The position numbers were made by a program, and so were the translations under genes. From Blastococcus sp. TF02A-26 (lineage in GTDB: Bacteria; Actinomycetota; Actinomycetes; Mycobacteriales; Geodermatophilaceae), in contig NZ_QOHG01000003.1 of the NCBI RefSeq assembly GCF_003319125.1, forward strand, positions 62,001 to 126,000: a stretch of DNA of 64,000 nt, in the 5' to 3' direction. The notes under the pieces are model-generated. The model was not told the DNA's origin, made no database searches, and was given only the letters and a program-made list of their open reading frames with translations. This document shows positions 1-9,181 of the stretch, piece by piece (positions within the stretch are counted from its first letter, which is position 1; each line of letters begins with the position of its first letter).

Positions 1-42
1 GGTGGTGGTGCGGCGCTTGTGACCGGCGACCCGGGCAGACAC
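1..42 (-). CDS. ngg: 5' end of a gene, probably N-acetylglutaminylglutamine synthetase (partial)
   Basis: Only the first 14 codons lie in the window. A GTG start at 42 follows an excellent AGGAGG ribosome site that overlaps the stop codon of the upstream asnO-like gene, so the two are translationally coupled. The visible N-terminus is MSARVAGHKRRTT. The function is inferred only from the neighbour: in the NAGGN osmolyte pathway the amidotransferase gene is usually followed by ngg. The fragment is too short to identify by itself. Confidence 0.5.
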   Translation of the reverse strand, partial: MSARVAGHKRRTTT

Positions 43-53
43 GTCGTCCCTCC

Positions 54-1835
54 TCAGACCCCGTGGTTCTGCAGCCACAGCTCCAGCAGCCCGAGCTGCC
101 ACAGCTTGTTGCCGCGCAACGGCGTGAGGTCGCCGTTGGGGTCGGCGAGCAGCGACTGCACGTACTCCGGCCGGAACAGCGCGCGCTCGCGGGCGGCGTC
201 GCTGCTCAGGGCGTCGCGGACGAGGTCCAGCACCTTGCCCTCGAGGTGGGTGATCGCCGGCACCGGGAAGTAGCCCTTGGGCCGGTCGATGACCTCCGGC
301 GGGATGATCCGCCGGCCGATGGCCTTGAGGACGCCCTTGCCGCCGTCGGCCAGCTTGAGCTCGGGCGGGCAGGCGGCGGCCAGCTCGACCAGGTCGTGGT
401 CGAGGAAGGGCACGCGGGCCTCCAGGCCCCAGGCCATGCTCATGTTGTCCACCCGCTTGACCGGGTCGTCGACGAGCATGACCTCGCTGTCCAGCCGCAG
501 CGCGGCGTCCACGGCGGTCTCGGCGCCGGGCGCCTCCATGTGCGCGGCGACGAACGCCCGGCTGACGTCCTCGTCGAGCCCGTAGCGGTCGGAGACCACC
601 CGGAGCAGGCCGGCGTGGGTGCGGTCGAAGAACGCCGCGGCGTACCGGTCCACGGCCTCGGCGCGCGGGACCCCGGCCAGCGGCGGGTACCAGTGGTAGC
701 CGGCGAACACCTCGTCGGCGCCCTGGCCGGACTGCACCACGCGGATCGACTCGCTCACCCGCTCCGACAGCAGGTCGAAGGCCACGACGTCGTGGCTGAC
801 CATCGGCTCGGCCATGGCGCCGATGGCGTGGCCCAGCGCGCCGGCCAGCTCGTCGGAGCCCACCCGGATCCGGTGGTGGTTCGTGGAGAAGCGCTCGGCG
901 ATGACGTCGGAGTAGGCGAACTCGTCGCCCTCCCGGCCGCCGACGGACTCGAAGCCGATGCTGTAGGTGGCCAGGCCCTGCTGGCCCTCCTGGGCGAGCA
1001 GACCCACGATGAGGCTGGAGTCCAGGCCACCGGAGAGCAGCACGCCGACCGGGATGTCGGCGACGAGCCGGCGGCGCACGGCGACCCGCAGCGCCTCCTC
1101 GATCGCGTCCTCCCAGTCCCGGGCCGACCAGGTCGCGTGCTCGGCGCGGCGCTCGTAGACCGGTGCCCAGTAGCGGTGCTCGCGGCTGGTGCCGTCGGCC
1201 TCGATGACCCGCACCGTGGCCGGGGGCAGCTTGCGGACGCCGTTGAGCAGCGTCCGCGGCGCCGGGACGACGGCGTGCCAGGTCAGGTAGTGGTGCAGCG
1301 CCACCGGGTCGATGGACGTGTCGACGTCGCCGGCCCGCAGCAGCGCGGGGAGCGTGGAGGCGAAGCGGAGGCGGCCGGGCGTCTCCGACAGGTAGAGCGG
1401 CTTGATGCCCAGCCGGTCGCGGGCCAGGACCACCCGGCCGGTGTCGCGCTCGTGGATGGCGAACACGAACATGCCGTGCAGGTGGTCGACGACGTCGGTG
1501 CCCCAGTGGTGGTAGCCCTTGAGGATCACCTCGGTGTCGCTGTGCGAGAAGAACCGGTAGCCGTGGCCCTCCAGCTCGGCGCGCAGCTCCTGGTAGTCGT
1601 AGATGCAGCCGTTGAAGACCGCGGTCAGGCCTAGCTCGTTGTCGACCATCGGCTGGCCCCCGGCGGCGGACAGGTCGATGACCGAGAGCCGGCGGTGCCC
1701 GAAGGCCACCCGGCCGGCGCTCCACATGCCCTGGCCGTCGGGGCCGCGGGGGACCAGCTGGTCCACCATCCGCCCGACCGCGGTGGTGTCGGCGAGGGTG
1801 CCGTCGAACCTGATCTCGCCCGAGAGGCCGCACAT
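54..1835 (-). CDS. asnO: Asparagine synthase-like amidotransferase, probably N-acetylglutaminylglutamine amidotransferase
   Basis: 593 residues, usual for the NAGGN-type amidotransferase. It starts MCGLSGEI, so Cys2 is the N-terminal nucleophile of a class II glutaminase domain (about 1-215). The C-terminal synthetase domain (about 230-590) holds the ATP pyrophosphatase loop LLSGGLDSS. Glutamine-derived ammonia would be used to amidate an adenylated carboxylate. The family as a whole includes AsnB. The NAGGN assignment rests on overall similarity from memory and on the tightly coupled downstream gene whose start is visible at 42. The product N-acetylglutaminylglutamine amide is a compatible solute made under osmotic stress. 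AsnB itself is the alternative. Confidence 0.85.
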   Translation of the reverse strand: MCGLSGEIRFDGTLADTTAVGRMVDQLVPRGPDGQGMWSAGRVAFGHRRLSVIDLSAAGGQPMVDNELGLTAVFNGCIYDYQELRAELEGHGYRFFSHSDTEVILKGYHHWGTDVVDHLHGMFVFAIHERDTGRVVLARDRLGIKPLYLSETPGRLRFASTLPALLRAGDVDTSIDPVALHHYLTWHAVVPAPRTLLNGVRKLPPATVRVIEADGTSREHRYWAPVYERRAEHATWSARDWEDAIEEALRVAVRRRLVADIPVGVLLSGGLDSSLIVGLLAQEGQQGLATYSIGFESVGGREGDEFAYSDVIAERFSTNHHRIRVGSDELAGALGHAIGAMAEPMVSHDVVAFDLLSERVSESIRVVQSGQGADEVFAGYHWYPPLAGVPRAEAVDRYAAAFFDRTHAGLLRVVSDRYGLDEDVSRAFVAAHMEAPGAETAVDAALRLDSEVMLVDDPVKRVDNMSMAWGLEARVPFLDHDLVELAAACPPELKLADGGKGVLKAIGRRIIPPEVIDRPKGYFPVPAITHLEGKVLDLVRDALSSDAARERALFRPEYVQSLLADPNGDLTPLRGNKLWQLGLLELWLQNHGV

Positions 1836-1895
1836 GCGAGTTGATCTAACCTGCGTGCCGGACCTCCCGCGACCGGGCCCGGCGGGTCGTGATCG

Positions 1896-1933
1896 GGGTC
1901 ACCGACCGTTCCACGTGGAACGGTCGGTGACCC
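1896..1933. terminator. 38-bp perfect palindrome after the subtilase gene, with a parS-like core
   Basis: Every base from 1896 to 1933 pairs with its mirror partner (outer arms GGGTCACCGACC / GGTCGGTGACCC). It starts 7 bp past the subtilase stop codon and lies between two genes of the same strand, as expected for an intrinsic terminator stem, although no T-run follows. Its centre is the parS-like 14-mer listed separately. Confidence 0.7.
1908..1921. other. parS-like ParB site 1
   Basis: The perfect palindrome GTTCCACGTGGAAC matches the general ParB site pattern (GTTtCACGTGaAAC). It is one of five such sites in the window, at the centre of a longer palindrome. Confidence 0.7.
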
Positions 1934-1939
1934 GGGAGC

Positions 1940-3415
1940 TCAGCGCAGCGCCGCCACCGCCGCGACCACGTCGACCAGGCCGGCGCCCTTGTCGAACGAG
2001 GTCGTCCGTCCACCGACGGTCGCGTACGCCGCCCCGTCGGCGAACCGGTGCGCCGTGGAGGTGAGGGCGGCCTCGATCTCGGCCGGGGTCGCGGTCGGGT
2101 CGGCCTGGAACAGCTGGGCGACGATGCCGGCCACGTGCGGCGCCGCCATCGACGTCCCGCTGATCGTGTTGAACGTGCCCACGTCGAGCAGGCCGGGGCC
2201 GTTGCGGGGGTCGAGCCCGGTCGCGCAGATCGGCAGGTAGAGCCGGCAGGACGACGTGATCGTGTCGCCCGGGGCCGAGACGTCGGGCCACGTCGAGGGG
2301 TCGGCCGCCGCGCCGCGGGAGGAGAAGTCGCTGACGACGCCGTCCCGGGTGCCGGTCTCCTGGTCGGAGTACGACGCGACCGAGATGATGCCGCCGGTCG
2401 GGTCCTGGCCGGGCGGGTTGGTCAGCGAGGCGGAGCCGTCGCCGCCGTCGTTGCCGGCCGCCCACACGGTGACCACGCCCTCGGCGGCCAGCGCCCGCTG
2501 CAGCTTGACGGTGGCGGAGTTCGGGTCGAACTCGCCGCCGCCGCTGGGGCCGTAGGAGTTGTTGGTGACGCGGATCGGCGGGCAGACGTCGGCGGGCACG
2601 CCCGCGCCGCACGGCTGCTCGTGGTTCTCCAGCACCCAGTTCAGCGCCGAGTCCGCGCCCACGATGAGCAGCACGGCGCCGGTGGAGATCGAGACGATGC
2701 TGGCGCCGGGCGCCGCGCCCTGCAGCCGGCCGCCGTCGGACAGCGTGGTGGGCCGGCCGGCGACGATCCCGCTCACGTGGGTGCCGTGCCCGCCGACGGC
2801 GAGGGTGTCGGTGTCGACCACCGAGGGCACCGGGACGACGCAGTCGGGGGTCGTCGTGGTCTCCAGCAGGCAGAGGCTCTTCAGGTTCGCCACGACCGCG
2901 CTGCCGCCGTCGGCGTCGCGCAGATAGGGGTGCGTCGGGTCGACGCCGGAGTCGATGACCGCGACCGAGACGCCGCGCCCGTCCAGCGGCTGCCCGTCGG
3001 CGCCGGCGAGCGTGGCGACCGCCTCCGCGCCGCGGGTCGCGGTGTTGGACGTCTCCTGCGCGAACTCGATGGGCGCGTTGCCCTCGAGGTAGGTGACGCC
3101 CGGCTCGGCGCGGACCGCCTCGGCCTGGGCGGCGGTGCCGCGGGCGACGACGACGCCGATCCGCTCGAACTCGGTCACCGTCCGCATGCCCGTGGCCGCC
3201 ACCGCTGCCCGGGCCGCCTCGGCGTCGGTGCCGTGCACCAGCACGGTGGTGGGGGCGGCGTCGGCCAGGCCGGCGAGCTGGTCGGCCAGGAAATCCTGGA
3301 CCGGGGCCAGCACCGCGGGGGAGGGGGCTGCCTGGGCCGGTGAGGCGAGCAGGGCCCCGGCGAGCAGTGCCGCGAGGCTCCCTGCTGCTCCGAGACGGCG
3401 GGCGGATCGGGTCAT
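1940..3415 (-). CDS. Secreted subtilisin-like (S8) serine protease
   Basis: 491 residues from the ATG at 3415, which follows GAGGAGA. An Arg-rich N-terminus and an Ala/Leu-rich core ending ASPAQA form a signal peptide. An I9-type propeptide region (about 40-115) precedes the catalytic domain. The triad is clear: Asp in AVIDSGVD, His in GGHGTHVSG, Ser in [12 protein letters not shown], with the oxyanion Asn in the NNSYGPSGG region. There is no C-terminal membrane anchor, so unlike mycosins it is probably released. It stands alone with a terminator-like palindrome behind it. It probably degrades extracellular protein; the substrate is unknown. Confidence 0.9.
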   Translation of the reverse strand: MTRSARRLGAAGSLAALLAGALLASPAQAAPSPAVLAPVQDFLADQLAGLADAAPTTVLVHGTDAEAARAAVAATGMRTVTEFERIGVVVARGTAAQAEAVRAEPGVTYLEGNAPIEFAQETSNTATRGAEAVATLAGADGQPLDGRGVSVAVIDSGVDPTHPYLRDADGGSAVVANLKSLCLLETTTTPDCVVPVPSVVDTDTLAVGGHGTHVSGIVAGRPTTLSDGGRLQGAAPGASIVSISTGAVLLIVGADSALNWVLENHEQPCGAGVPADVCPPIRVTNNSYGPSGGGEFDPNSATVKLQRALAAEGVVTVWAAGNDGGDGSASLTNPPGQDPTGGIISVASYSDQETGTRDGVVSDFSSRGAAADPSTWPDVSAPGDTITSSCRLYLPICATGLDPRNGPGLLDVGTFNTISGTSMAAPHVAGIVAQLFQADPTATPAEIEAALTSTAHRFADGAAYATVGGRTTSFDKGAGLVDVVAAVAALR

Positions 3416-3619
3416 GGGCTCTCCTCGACGGTGGGGCGAGCGGACACGTCCCCCTACCGAACGAGCGAGCGTGCGCAGGGTCACGCCGTCGTCCTCCCTC
3501 ATGGCGCGGCGTCCTCCCTCACCGCACACCGCGAGGGAGGACGCGCCACGACCAGGTCACCTGATCCCGGACGTCACGCCCCCGATTGCGGTCCGCGCTC
3601 CCCGGGCAGGAGCCGGGGC

Positions 3620-4612
3620 ATGCAGATGCGCGAGCTGGGATCCCTCCGTGTGCCGGCCATGGGCCTGGGCTGCATGGGGATGAGCGAGTTCTACGGGACG
3701 GCGGACGAGGCGGAGGCCGAGCGGACCATCCACCGCGCCCTGGACCTCGGCGTGACGTTCCTCGACACCGCCGACATGTACGGACCCTTCACCAACGAGC
3801 GGCTGGTCGGTCGGGCGATCGCCGGTCGCCGGGACGAGGTGGTGCTGGCGACCAAGTTCGGCAACGAGCGCGGCGAGGACGGCTCCCGCCTCGGCATCAA
3901 CGGCCGGCCGGAGTACGTGCGCCGGGCCTGCGACGCCTCGCTGCAGCGCCTCGGCGTCGACGTCATCGACCTCTACTACCAGCACCGCGTCGACACCACG
4001 GTCCCCGTGGAGGAGACGTGGGGGGCCCTGCGGGAGCTGGTCGAGGCCGGCAAGGTGCGCACCACCGGGATCTCCGAGGCCGCACCGGAGACGATCCGGC
4101 GGGCGCACGCCGTCCAACCGGTGACGGCGGTGCAGACCGAGTACTCGCTGTGGACGCGCGACCCGGAGGAGGACGGCGTCCTGGCGACCTGCGCCGAGCT
4201 GGGCATCGGGTTCGTCGCCTACTCGCCGATCGGCCGCGGCTTCCTCTCCGGGCAGATCCGCAGCCTCGACGACCTGGCGCCCGACGACTTCCGCCGGCAC
4301 AACCCCCGCTTCCAGGGCGAGAACTTCGCCCGCAACCTGGAGCTGGTCGACCGGGTGCGGGAGATCGCCGGCGAGAAGGGCGTGACCGCGTCCCAGCTGG
4401 CCCTGGCGTGGGTCATGGCGCAGGGCGGCCGCGACGGCAACCCGCAGGTCGTGCCGATCCCCGGGACGAAGCGGGTGCGCTACCTGGAGGAGAACGCCGC
4501 CGCGGCGGACGTCGCGCTCAGTGAGGACGACCTGCGCCGGCTCGACGAGGCCGCTCCGCGCGGGGCCACCGCAGGCGACCGCTACCCGGACATGTCCAGC
4601 GTGCACCGCTGA
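3620..4612 (+). CDS. Aldo/keto reductase
   Basis: 330 residues, normal for the family. The ATG at 3620 was chosen because the MQMRELGS start matches family N-termini and CAGGAG lies upstream. Family features: [12 protein letters not shown] near the start, the catalytic Asp/Tyr region LDTADMYGP, Lys in VVLATKFGN, His in YYQHRVD, and an NADP-binding C-terminus with [13 protein letters not shown]. The closest known type is the YakC/pyridoxal reductase-like group, which reduces aldehydes with NADPH. The physiological substrate cannot be told from sequence. Confidence 0.9.
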   Translation: MQMRELGSLRVPAMGLGCMGMSEFYGTADEAEAERTIHRALDLGVTFLDTADMYGPFTNERLVGRAIAGRRDEVVLATKFGNERGEDGSRLGINGRPEYVRRACDASLQRLGVDVIDLYYQHRVDTTVPVEETWGALRELVEAGKVRTTGISEAAPETIRRAHAVQPVTAVQTEYSLWTRDPEEDGVLATCAELGIGFVAYSPIGRGFLSGQIRSLDDLAPDDFRRHNPRFQGENFARNLELVDRVREIAGEKGVTASQLALAWVMAQGGRDGNPQVVPIPGTKRVRYLEENAAAADVALSEDDLRRLDEAAPRGATAGDRYPDMSSVHR

Positions 4613-4645
4613 GGAAGATGGCTCCGTGCACGACGGAGCGGGACG

Positions 4646-5011
4646 GTGACGACGGCGCTGGTCGCCGCCGTCACCGTCGTCGCCGCGCTGCTGACCCTGG
4701 CCGGCCTCGCGTCGACCGCGGCGCGGCGCCGGATCGGCCTCGTGCACCTGGCGCTGGCCGGCGTCCTGGAGGCGCTGCTCGTCGCGCAGGCAGTGCTCGC
4801 CCTCGTGCGGCTGGCGGGCGACCGGGAGCTGCCGGAGACGGCGACCTTCCTCGGCTACCTGGCCGGTGCGCTGCTGCTGCCGGTGGCCGGCGTGCTCTTC
4901 GCCCGAGGCGAGACGACCCGGTGGGCGGGCACGGTGCTCGCCGTCCCGGCCGCCGCCGTCTCGGTGATGGTGTGGCGGCTGCTCCAGCTGTGGGAGGCCG
5001 GCCGTGGCTGA
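4646..5011 (+). CDS. Small integral membrane protein, unknown function
   Basis: 121 residues from a GTG start. Four hydrophobic segments (about 4-24, 31-56, 67-85, 91-112) are separated by short charged loops. It overlaps the next membrane gene by 8 bp, so both probably form one unit. The pair resembles small actinobacterial membrane proteins found next to each other as subunit-like partners. No motif allows a function. Confidence 0.75.
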   Translation: MTTALVAAVTVVAALLTLAGLASTAARRRIGLVHLALAGVLEALLVAQAVLALVRLAGDRELPETATFLGYLAGALLLPVAGVLFARGETTRWAGTVLAVPAAAVSVMVWRLLQLWEAGRG

Positions 5012-5429
5012 GCCGGCCGGGGGCGGCCCCCGCCCGGCGGAGGGCCTGGGCCGGGTCCTCGTCGCGGTGTACGCGGTGTTCGCCCTGGCCGCGGGGGCGC
5101 GGGCCGCGGTCCAGCTGAGCACCCGCTTCTCCGAGGCGCCGGTCGCCTACCTGCTCTCGGCTCTCGCGGCGGTCGTCTACGTCGTCGCCACGGTCGGGCT
5201 GGCGCGCGGCGGCCGGGCCGGCCGGCGCACGGCGCTGGTCGCCTGCGCGGTCGAGCTGACCGGCGTGCTCGTCGTCGGGGTGCTGTCCCTGGCCGACCGT
5301 GCGGCCTTCCCCGACGAGACCGTGTGGTCGGGGTTCGGCCAGGGCTACGGGTACGTGCCGCTGGTCCTGCCGGTGCTGGGGTTGCTCTACCTGCGTGCCC
5401 AGGGCAGACCGCCGCGGGCCACCGCCTAG
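5004..5429 (+). CDS. Small integral membrane protein, partner of the preceding gene
   Basis: 141 residues from a GTG start overlapping the upstream gene. After a polar N-terminus there are four predicted helices (about 14-33, 47-67, 78-97, 118-133). It has an Arg/Gly-rich cytoplasmic loop and an Arg-rich tail, and no catalytic motif. The overlap points to a two-protein membrane assembly. Confidence 0.75.
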   Translation: MAEPAGGGPRPAEGLGRVLVAVYAVFALAAGARAAVQLSTRFSEAPVAYLLSALAAVVYVVATVGLARGGRAGRRTALVACAVELTGVLVVGVLSLADRAAFPDETVWSGFGQGYGYVPLVLPVLGLLYLRAQGRPPRATA

Positions 5430-5439
5430 GAGTCCCCGG

Positions 5440-6231
5440 CTAGAAGTCCCCGCCCCCGAAGTCCCCGCCGAAGTCACCACCGCCGAAGTCACCGCCCCCG
5501 TCGTAGCCGCCGCCGAAGTCGCCGCCGCCGTAGTCACCGCCGGCGTAGTCGCCGCCACCGCCGTCGCCGTAGTCGCCGCCGTCGGCTCCCGCACCGTCCT
5601 GGTAGCCCTCGGCGTAGGCCTCCTCGTCACCCCCGCCGAACAGGCCACCGTCGCCGAGCCCGGTGTCGAAGAGCGCGTCGGCGACCGCCGTGCCGACGAC
5701 GAGCCCGCCGATGGTGCCGAGCATGCTCGCGCCGAACCCACCCATCCCGAAGCCGCCGCCGCCGAAACCGCGGCCGTACCCCCCGCCGCCGTATCCGGGT
5801 CCGTACCCGCCGCCGTAGCCCGGCGCACCGCCGTAGCCGCCACCCCCGCCGAAGGTGCGCTCCATGAAGCCGGGTTGCCGGATCTCGGCCCGGGTGGCGG
5901 CGCGCGCCAGGGTGCGCGGATCGTCGGAGCGCGGGCGCTCGGACGACGGTGCCGCCGCGGCGAGCTGGACGAGGACCTGCTTCCGCTGCTCGGGCGTGAG
6001 CTGCGCGAAGGCCTCGGCGTGCGCCTCCTCGATCTGGTCCGGCGGCGCGGTGCGCAGCAGGTAGCGGTAGCGCTCCAGCGCCTGCTGGTCGGTCAGCTGC
6101 TGACCGCTCCCGGGCGCGCCGTAGCGCTCGTAGCGGTCGTCGTGGCGCTGGTCGTAGCGCTGGTCGTAGCCGTACGAGGAGGGCTCGTCGTGGTGCCGAC
6201 GCCGTCCGAGGAGTCTGTCCAGCAGTCCCAT
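5440..6231 (-). CDS. Gly/Tyr-rich low-complexity protein with a helical middle
   Basis: 263 residues from the ATG at 6231 (MGLLDRLLGRR). The N-terminus carries YDQRYDQRHDDRYERYG-type repeats. A helical segment (about 45-105, ending in a ...RQPGFMERTF stretch) precedes long glycine-rich tracts (GGGGYGG, then GDYGGG/GGDFGGG repeats) around a short hydrophobic stretch MLGTIGGLVVGTAVADAL. The form suggests a membrane-associated or phase-separating surface protein. It is convergent with the 5004-5429 gene. No known family is recognised with confidence. Confidence 0.7.
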   Translation of the reverse strand: MGLLDRLLGRRRHHDEPSSYGYDQRYDQRHDDRYERYGAPGSGQQLTDQQALERYRYLLRTAPPDQIEEAHAEAFAQLTPEQRKQVLVQLAAAAPSSERPRSDDPRTLARAATRAEIRQPGFMERTFGGGGGYGGAPGYGGGYGPGYGGGGYGRGFGGGGFGMGGFGASMLGTIGGLVVGTAVADALFDTGLGDGGLFGGGDEEAYAEGYQDGAGADGGDYGDGGGGDYAGGDYGGGDFGGGYDGGGDFGGGDFGGDFGGGDF

Positions 6232-6338
6232 GGCCTGGTTCGTGCCCGCTCCCGGGCCGCCCACACGTGCCACGGCGAACGCGCAGGTCAGCACGGGCGT
6301 CGTGGTGTCGCCCGCGGCACGCCGCCTAAACTCGGCCC

Positions 6339-8627
6339 GTGACGCGCGCCGACGACGACCTCGCGATGTCCGAGGTCGTGGCCCGGGCGGGCGCCGGATC
6401 GCAGGCCGGTGTGGTGGCGAGCGCGAGCGCGGTGATGTCCGCCCGCGGGTCCGCCGCCGCCCTGCCGGGCGTCCTCGCCGACGCCCCGGTCGCCGTGCTC
6501 CTCATCGACCGCCACGAGGGCACGGTCACCTTCGCGAACACCGCCGCCGTCGAGCTGGCCGGCAACGTGCACCTGCCGGTCCCGGTGGACGCCTGGGGCG
6601 CGGCCGCGGGGCTGACCGACCTGACCGGCGAGCCGCTGGCCGCCAGCACCGGGCCGCTGTCCGTGGTCGCCCAGGGCCAGCCGGTGACCGGGGAGGCGGT
6701 CCGGCTCGCCCCCGGCCGCAGCACCGAGACGGCGCGGGCGCGGGCCGACGACGGCTCGCGGGACCGGCTGCTGTGGGTCACCGGGTTCCCCCTCTCCCAG
6801 TCCGGCACCGACGACCCGCCGCTGTCGCTGGTCGTCTTCCTCGAGGTCGACGCCCCCACGGAGGACGACGACCCGGAGGCGGCGCTCCAGGCGCTGCGCG
6901 ACCGCGCGGTCATCGCCACCGACATCACCTTCACGATCACCGACCCCCGGCAGCCCGACGACCCGCTGATCTGGGTCAACCCGTCGTTCAGCCGGATCAC
7001 CGGCTACGAGTACGACGAGGCCGTCGGGCGCAACTGCCGTTTCCTGCAGGGGCCGGCCACCGACCCCGCCGCCGTCGAGGAGATCCGCACGGCGCTGGGC
7101 GAGCAGCGCGCCATCACGACCACGCTGCTGAACTACCGCAAGGACGGCACGGCCTTCTGGAACCAGCTGTCGATCAGTCCCGTCTTCGACGGCGACGGCG
7201 AGCTGGTGAGCTTCGTCGGCGTGCAGACCGATGTCACCGAGCGGGTCCGCGTCGAGCACGAGCGCGAGACCGCCTTCGCCGCCGAGCAGACCGCCCGGCA
7301 GGAGGCCGAGCTGGCCCGCGCCACGGCGGAGCAGGCGCGGGCCGACGCGGAGGGCGCCCGGCTCCAGGTCGAGCAGGCGACCAACCGGCTGGCGCTCATG
7401 GCGGAGGCGACCAGCACGCTGATCGCCACGCTGGACATGTCCGACCTGCTCGACCGGCTGGCCGGCCTCTGCGTCCCGCTGCTCGCCGACTGGGTGTTCC
7501 TCACCCTGGTCGACGAGCACGGTGACGTCGTCGAGACCGCCTACCGGCACCGGGACGGCCGCGAGGAGCAGCTGCGGACCTTCAGCACGGTCCACGCCCT
7601 CCACCTGCCGTCCGGGTCGCCGAGCCGGCAGAGCATGCAGCGCAGCCGGCCGGTGCTCATCGACCGCGACCGGGACCGGATCGAGGCCGCCTTCGCCACC
7701 GACGCCGCGCGCGACGCCTTCGACGCGCTCGGGGGGCACTCGGTCCTGACGGTGCCGATGGTGGCCCGCCGCCGCACCCGCGGCGCGATGGCGCTGGTCC
7801 TGTCCGCCGAGGACCGCACCTTCACCCAGAAGGACGTCGACCTCGCCGAGGACCTCTCGCGCCGGGCCGCCCTCGCCATGGACAACGTGCGCCTCTACCA
7901 GCAGGAGCACGCCGTGGCCGACACCCTGCAGCGGTCGCTGCTGCCCGAGCTCCCCGCCGTCCCCGGGATCACCGCCGCCGCCCACTACGTCAGCGCCTCG
8001 ACCGCGGCCGACGTCGGCGGCGACTTCTACGACCTGCTGCACCTCCCCGACGGCTCGGTCGGGCTCGTGATCGGCGACGTCGTCGGTCACGACATCGCCG
8101 CCGCGGCCGCGATGGGCCACCTGCGCGGGCTCATCCGCGCCTGCCTCTGGGACGCCCCCGACCCCGACCCGGGCGTCGTCCTCGGCCGGGTCGACCGGCT
8201 GGTGCAGGGCCTGCAGGTGGCCTCGATGGCGACCATGGCCTACGCCCGGGCTGTCCCCCCGGCCACGGCGGGCGAGCCGTGGCGCGTGCACGTCGCCGAC
8301 GCCGGGCACCCGCCGCTGCTCCTCCGCGAGCCCGGCGGCGCCGTGCGGGTGCTGGACCAGGTCAACGGGCTGCTCGTCGGGGTCGACGACGGCGCCCACC
8401 GGCCCACGGAGGTGCTCGAGGTCCCCGCGGGGTCCACCCTGCTGGCCTACACCGACGGCCTGATCGAGCGCCCCGGCCTCGACCTCGACCTGGGCATCGC
8501 CGAGCTGGTCGAGCGGATCGCCGCGACCCCGGCCGGGGCCTCGCCGCGCGCGCTGTGCGACGCCGCGGTCGCCGGCACGCTCGACGGCCGCGACGACGTC
8601 GCGCTGATCGCCGTCCGGCTGGGCTGA
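6339..8627 (+). CDS. LOV-GAF-PP2C (SpoIIE-type) blue-light sensor phosphatase
   Basis: 762 residues from a GTG start. Domains: an N-terminal PAS-like region (about 45-170), a LOV domain (about 185-300) with the flavin-binding signature GRNCRFLQG in which Cys233 is the photo-adduct cysteine, an Ala/Glu-rich coiled coil (about 305-345), a GAF domain (about 355-525) and a SpoIIE/PP2C phosphatase (about 540-762) with the metal-binding VGGDFYDLL and IGDVVGHD motifs. Known relatives dephosphorylate anti-anti-sigma factors in the general stress pathway, so this protein probably couples blue light to a partner-switch. No anti-sigma or STAS gene is adjacent. Confidence 0.92.
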   Translation: MTRADDDLAMSEVVARAGAGSQAGVVASASAVMSARGSAAALPGVLADAPVAVLLIDRHEGTVTFANTAAVELAGNVHLPVPVDAWGAAAGLTDLTGEPLAASTGPLSVVAQGQPVTGEAVRLAPGRSTETARARADDGSRDRLLWVTGFPLSQSGTDDPPLSLVVFLEVDAPTEDDDPEAALQALRDRAVIATDITFTITDPRQPDDPLIWVNPSFSRITGYEYDEAVGRNCRFLQGPATDPAAVEEIRTALGEQRAITTTLLNYRKDGTAFWNQLSISPVFDGDGELVSFVGVQTDVTERVRVEHERETAFAAEQTARQEAELARATAEQARADAEGARLQVEQATNRLALMAEATSTLIATLDMSDLLDRLAGLCVPLLADWVFLTLVDEHGDVVETAYRHRDGREEQLRTFSTVHALHLPSGSPSRQSMQRSRPVLIDRDRDRIEAAFATDAARDAFDALGGHSVLTVPMVARRRTRGAMALVLSAEDRTFTQKDVDLAEDLSRRAALAMDNVRLYQQEHAVADTLQRSLLPELPAVPGITAAAHYVSASTAADVGGDFYDLLHLPDGSVGLVIGDVVGHDIAAAAAMGHLRGLIRACLWDAPDPDPGVVLGRVDRLVQGLQVASMATMAYARAVPPATAGEPWRVHVADAGHPPLLLREPGGAVRVLDQVNGLLVGVDDGAHRPTEVLEVPAGSTLLAYTDGLIERPGLDLDLGIAELVERIAATPAGASPRALCDAAVAGTLDGRDDVALIAVRLG

Positions 8628-8637
8628 CGCCGGCCGC

Positions 8638-9168
8638 TCAGTCCGCGGGGCGCGGGCCGCCGTCGAGCAGCCCGTAGCCGCCGCGGTGGTACAGCAGCGG
8701 ACGACGCCCGGGGTCGGCGCCCAGGTCGAGGACCCGCCCGGCGACCAGCGTGTGGTCCCCGCCGTCGTACTCGGCCCACAGCGCGCAGTCGATCCAGGCG
8801 ACGACGCCGTCGAGCACCGGCTGCCCCTGCCGGCTGAGGTGCCACCCCACGCCGGCGAACCGGTCCTCGGACCGGCCGGCGAAGGTGGCGGAGATGCCGT
8901 CCTGGTCCTCGGCGAGCACGTTGATGCAGAACCGGCCCAGCTCGCGCAGCCGGGGCCAGGTGGTGGAGCTCCGGGCCGGGGCCAGGACCACCAGTGGCGG
9001 GTCGAGCGACAGCGAGCTGAACGACTGGCAGGTGAACCCGATCGGCCCGTCGGCGGTCGCCGCGGTCACCACGGTCACCCCCGAGGCGAAGGAGCCCATC
9101 ACCTCGCGCATGACCCGGGGGTCGACCACCTCGACGGGGCCGTCGGGGGAGGGGAGGGCGGCGCTCAC
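8638..9168 (-). CDS. Flavin reductase family protein (FMN-binding split barrel)
   Basis: 176 residues from the GTG at 9168. The sequence MGSFASGVTVVTA...GFTCQSFSSLSLDPPLVV is the conserved N-terminus of HpaC/RutF-type NAD(P)H:flavin reductases, followed by FCINVLAEDQ and a C-terminal DHTLVAGRV segment. It starts 13 bp after the HMG-CoA lyase stop on the same strand, so the two are co-transcribed. It may supply reduced flavin to an oxygenase, but no oxygenase gene is adjacent. Confidence 0.88.
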   Translation of the reverse strand: MSAALPSPDGPVEVVDPRVMREVMGSFASGVTVVTAATADGPIGFTCQSFSSLSLDPPLVVLAPARSSTTWPRLRELGRFCINVLAEDQDGISATFAGRSEDRFAGVGWHLSRQGQPVLDGVVAWIDCALWAEYDGGDHTLVAGRVLDLGADPGRRPLLYHRGGYGLLDGGPRPAD

Positions 9169-9181
9169 GCCTCCGAGTCCA

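Noticed and set aside
63-1634. Long plus-strand open frame over asnO
   Set aside because: Shadow of the asnO coding strand with repetitive His/Gly/Val content and no family features.
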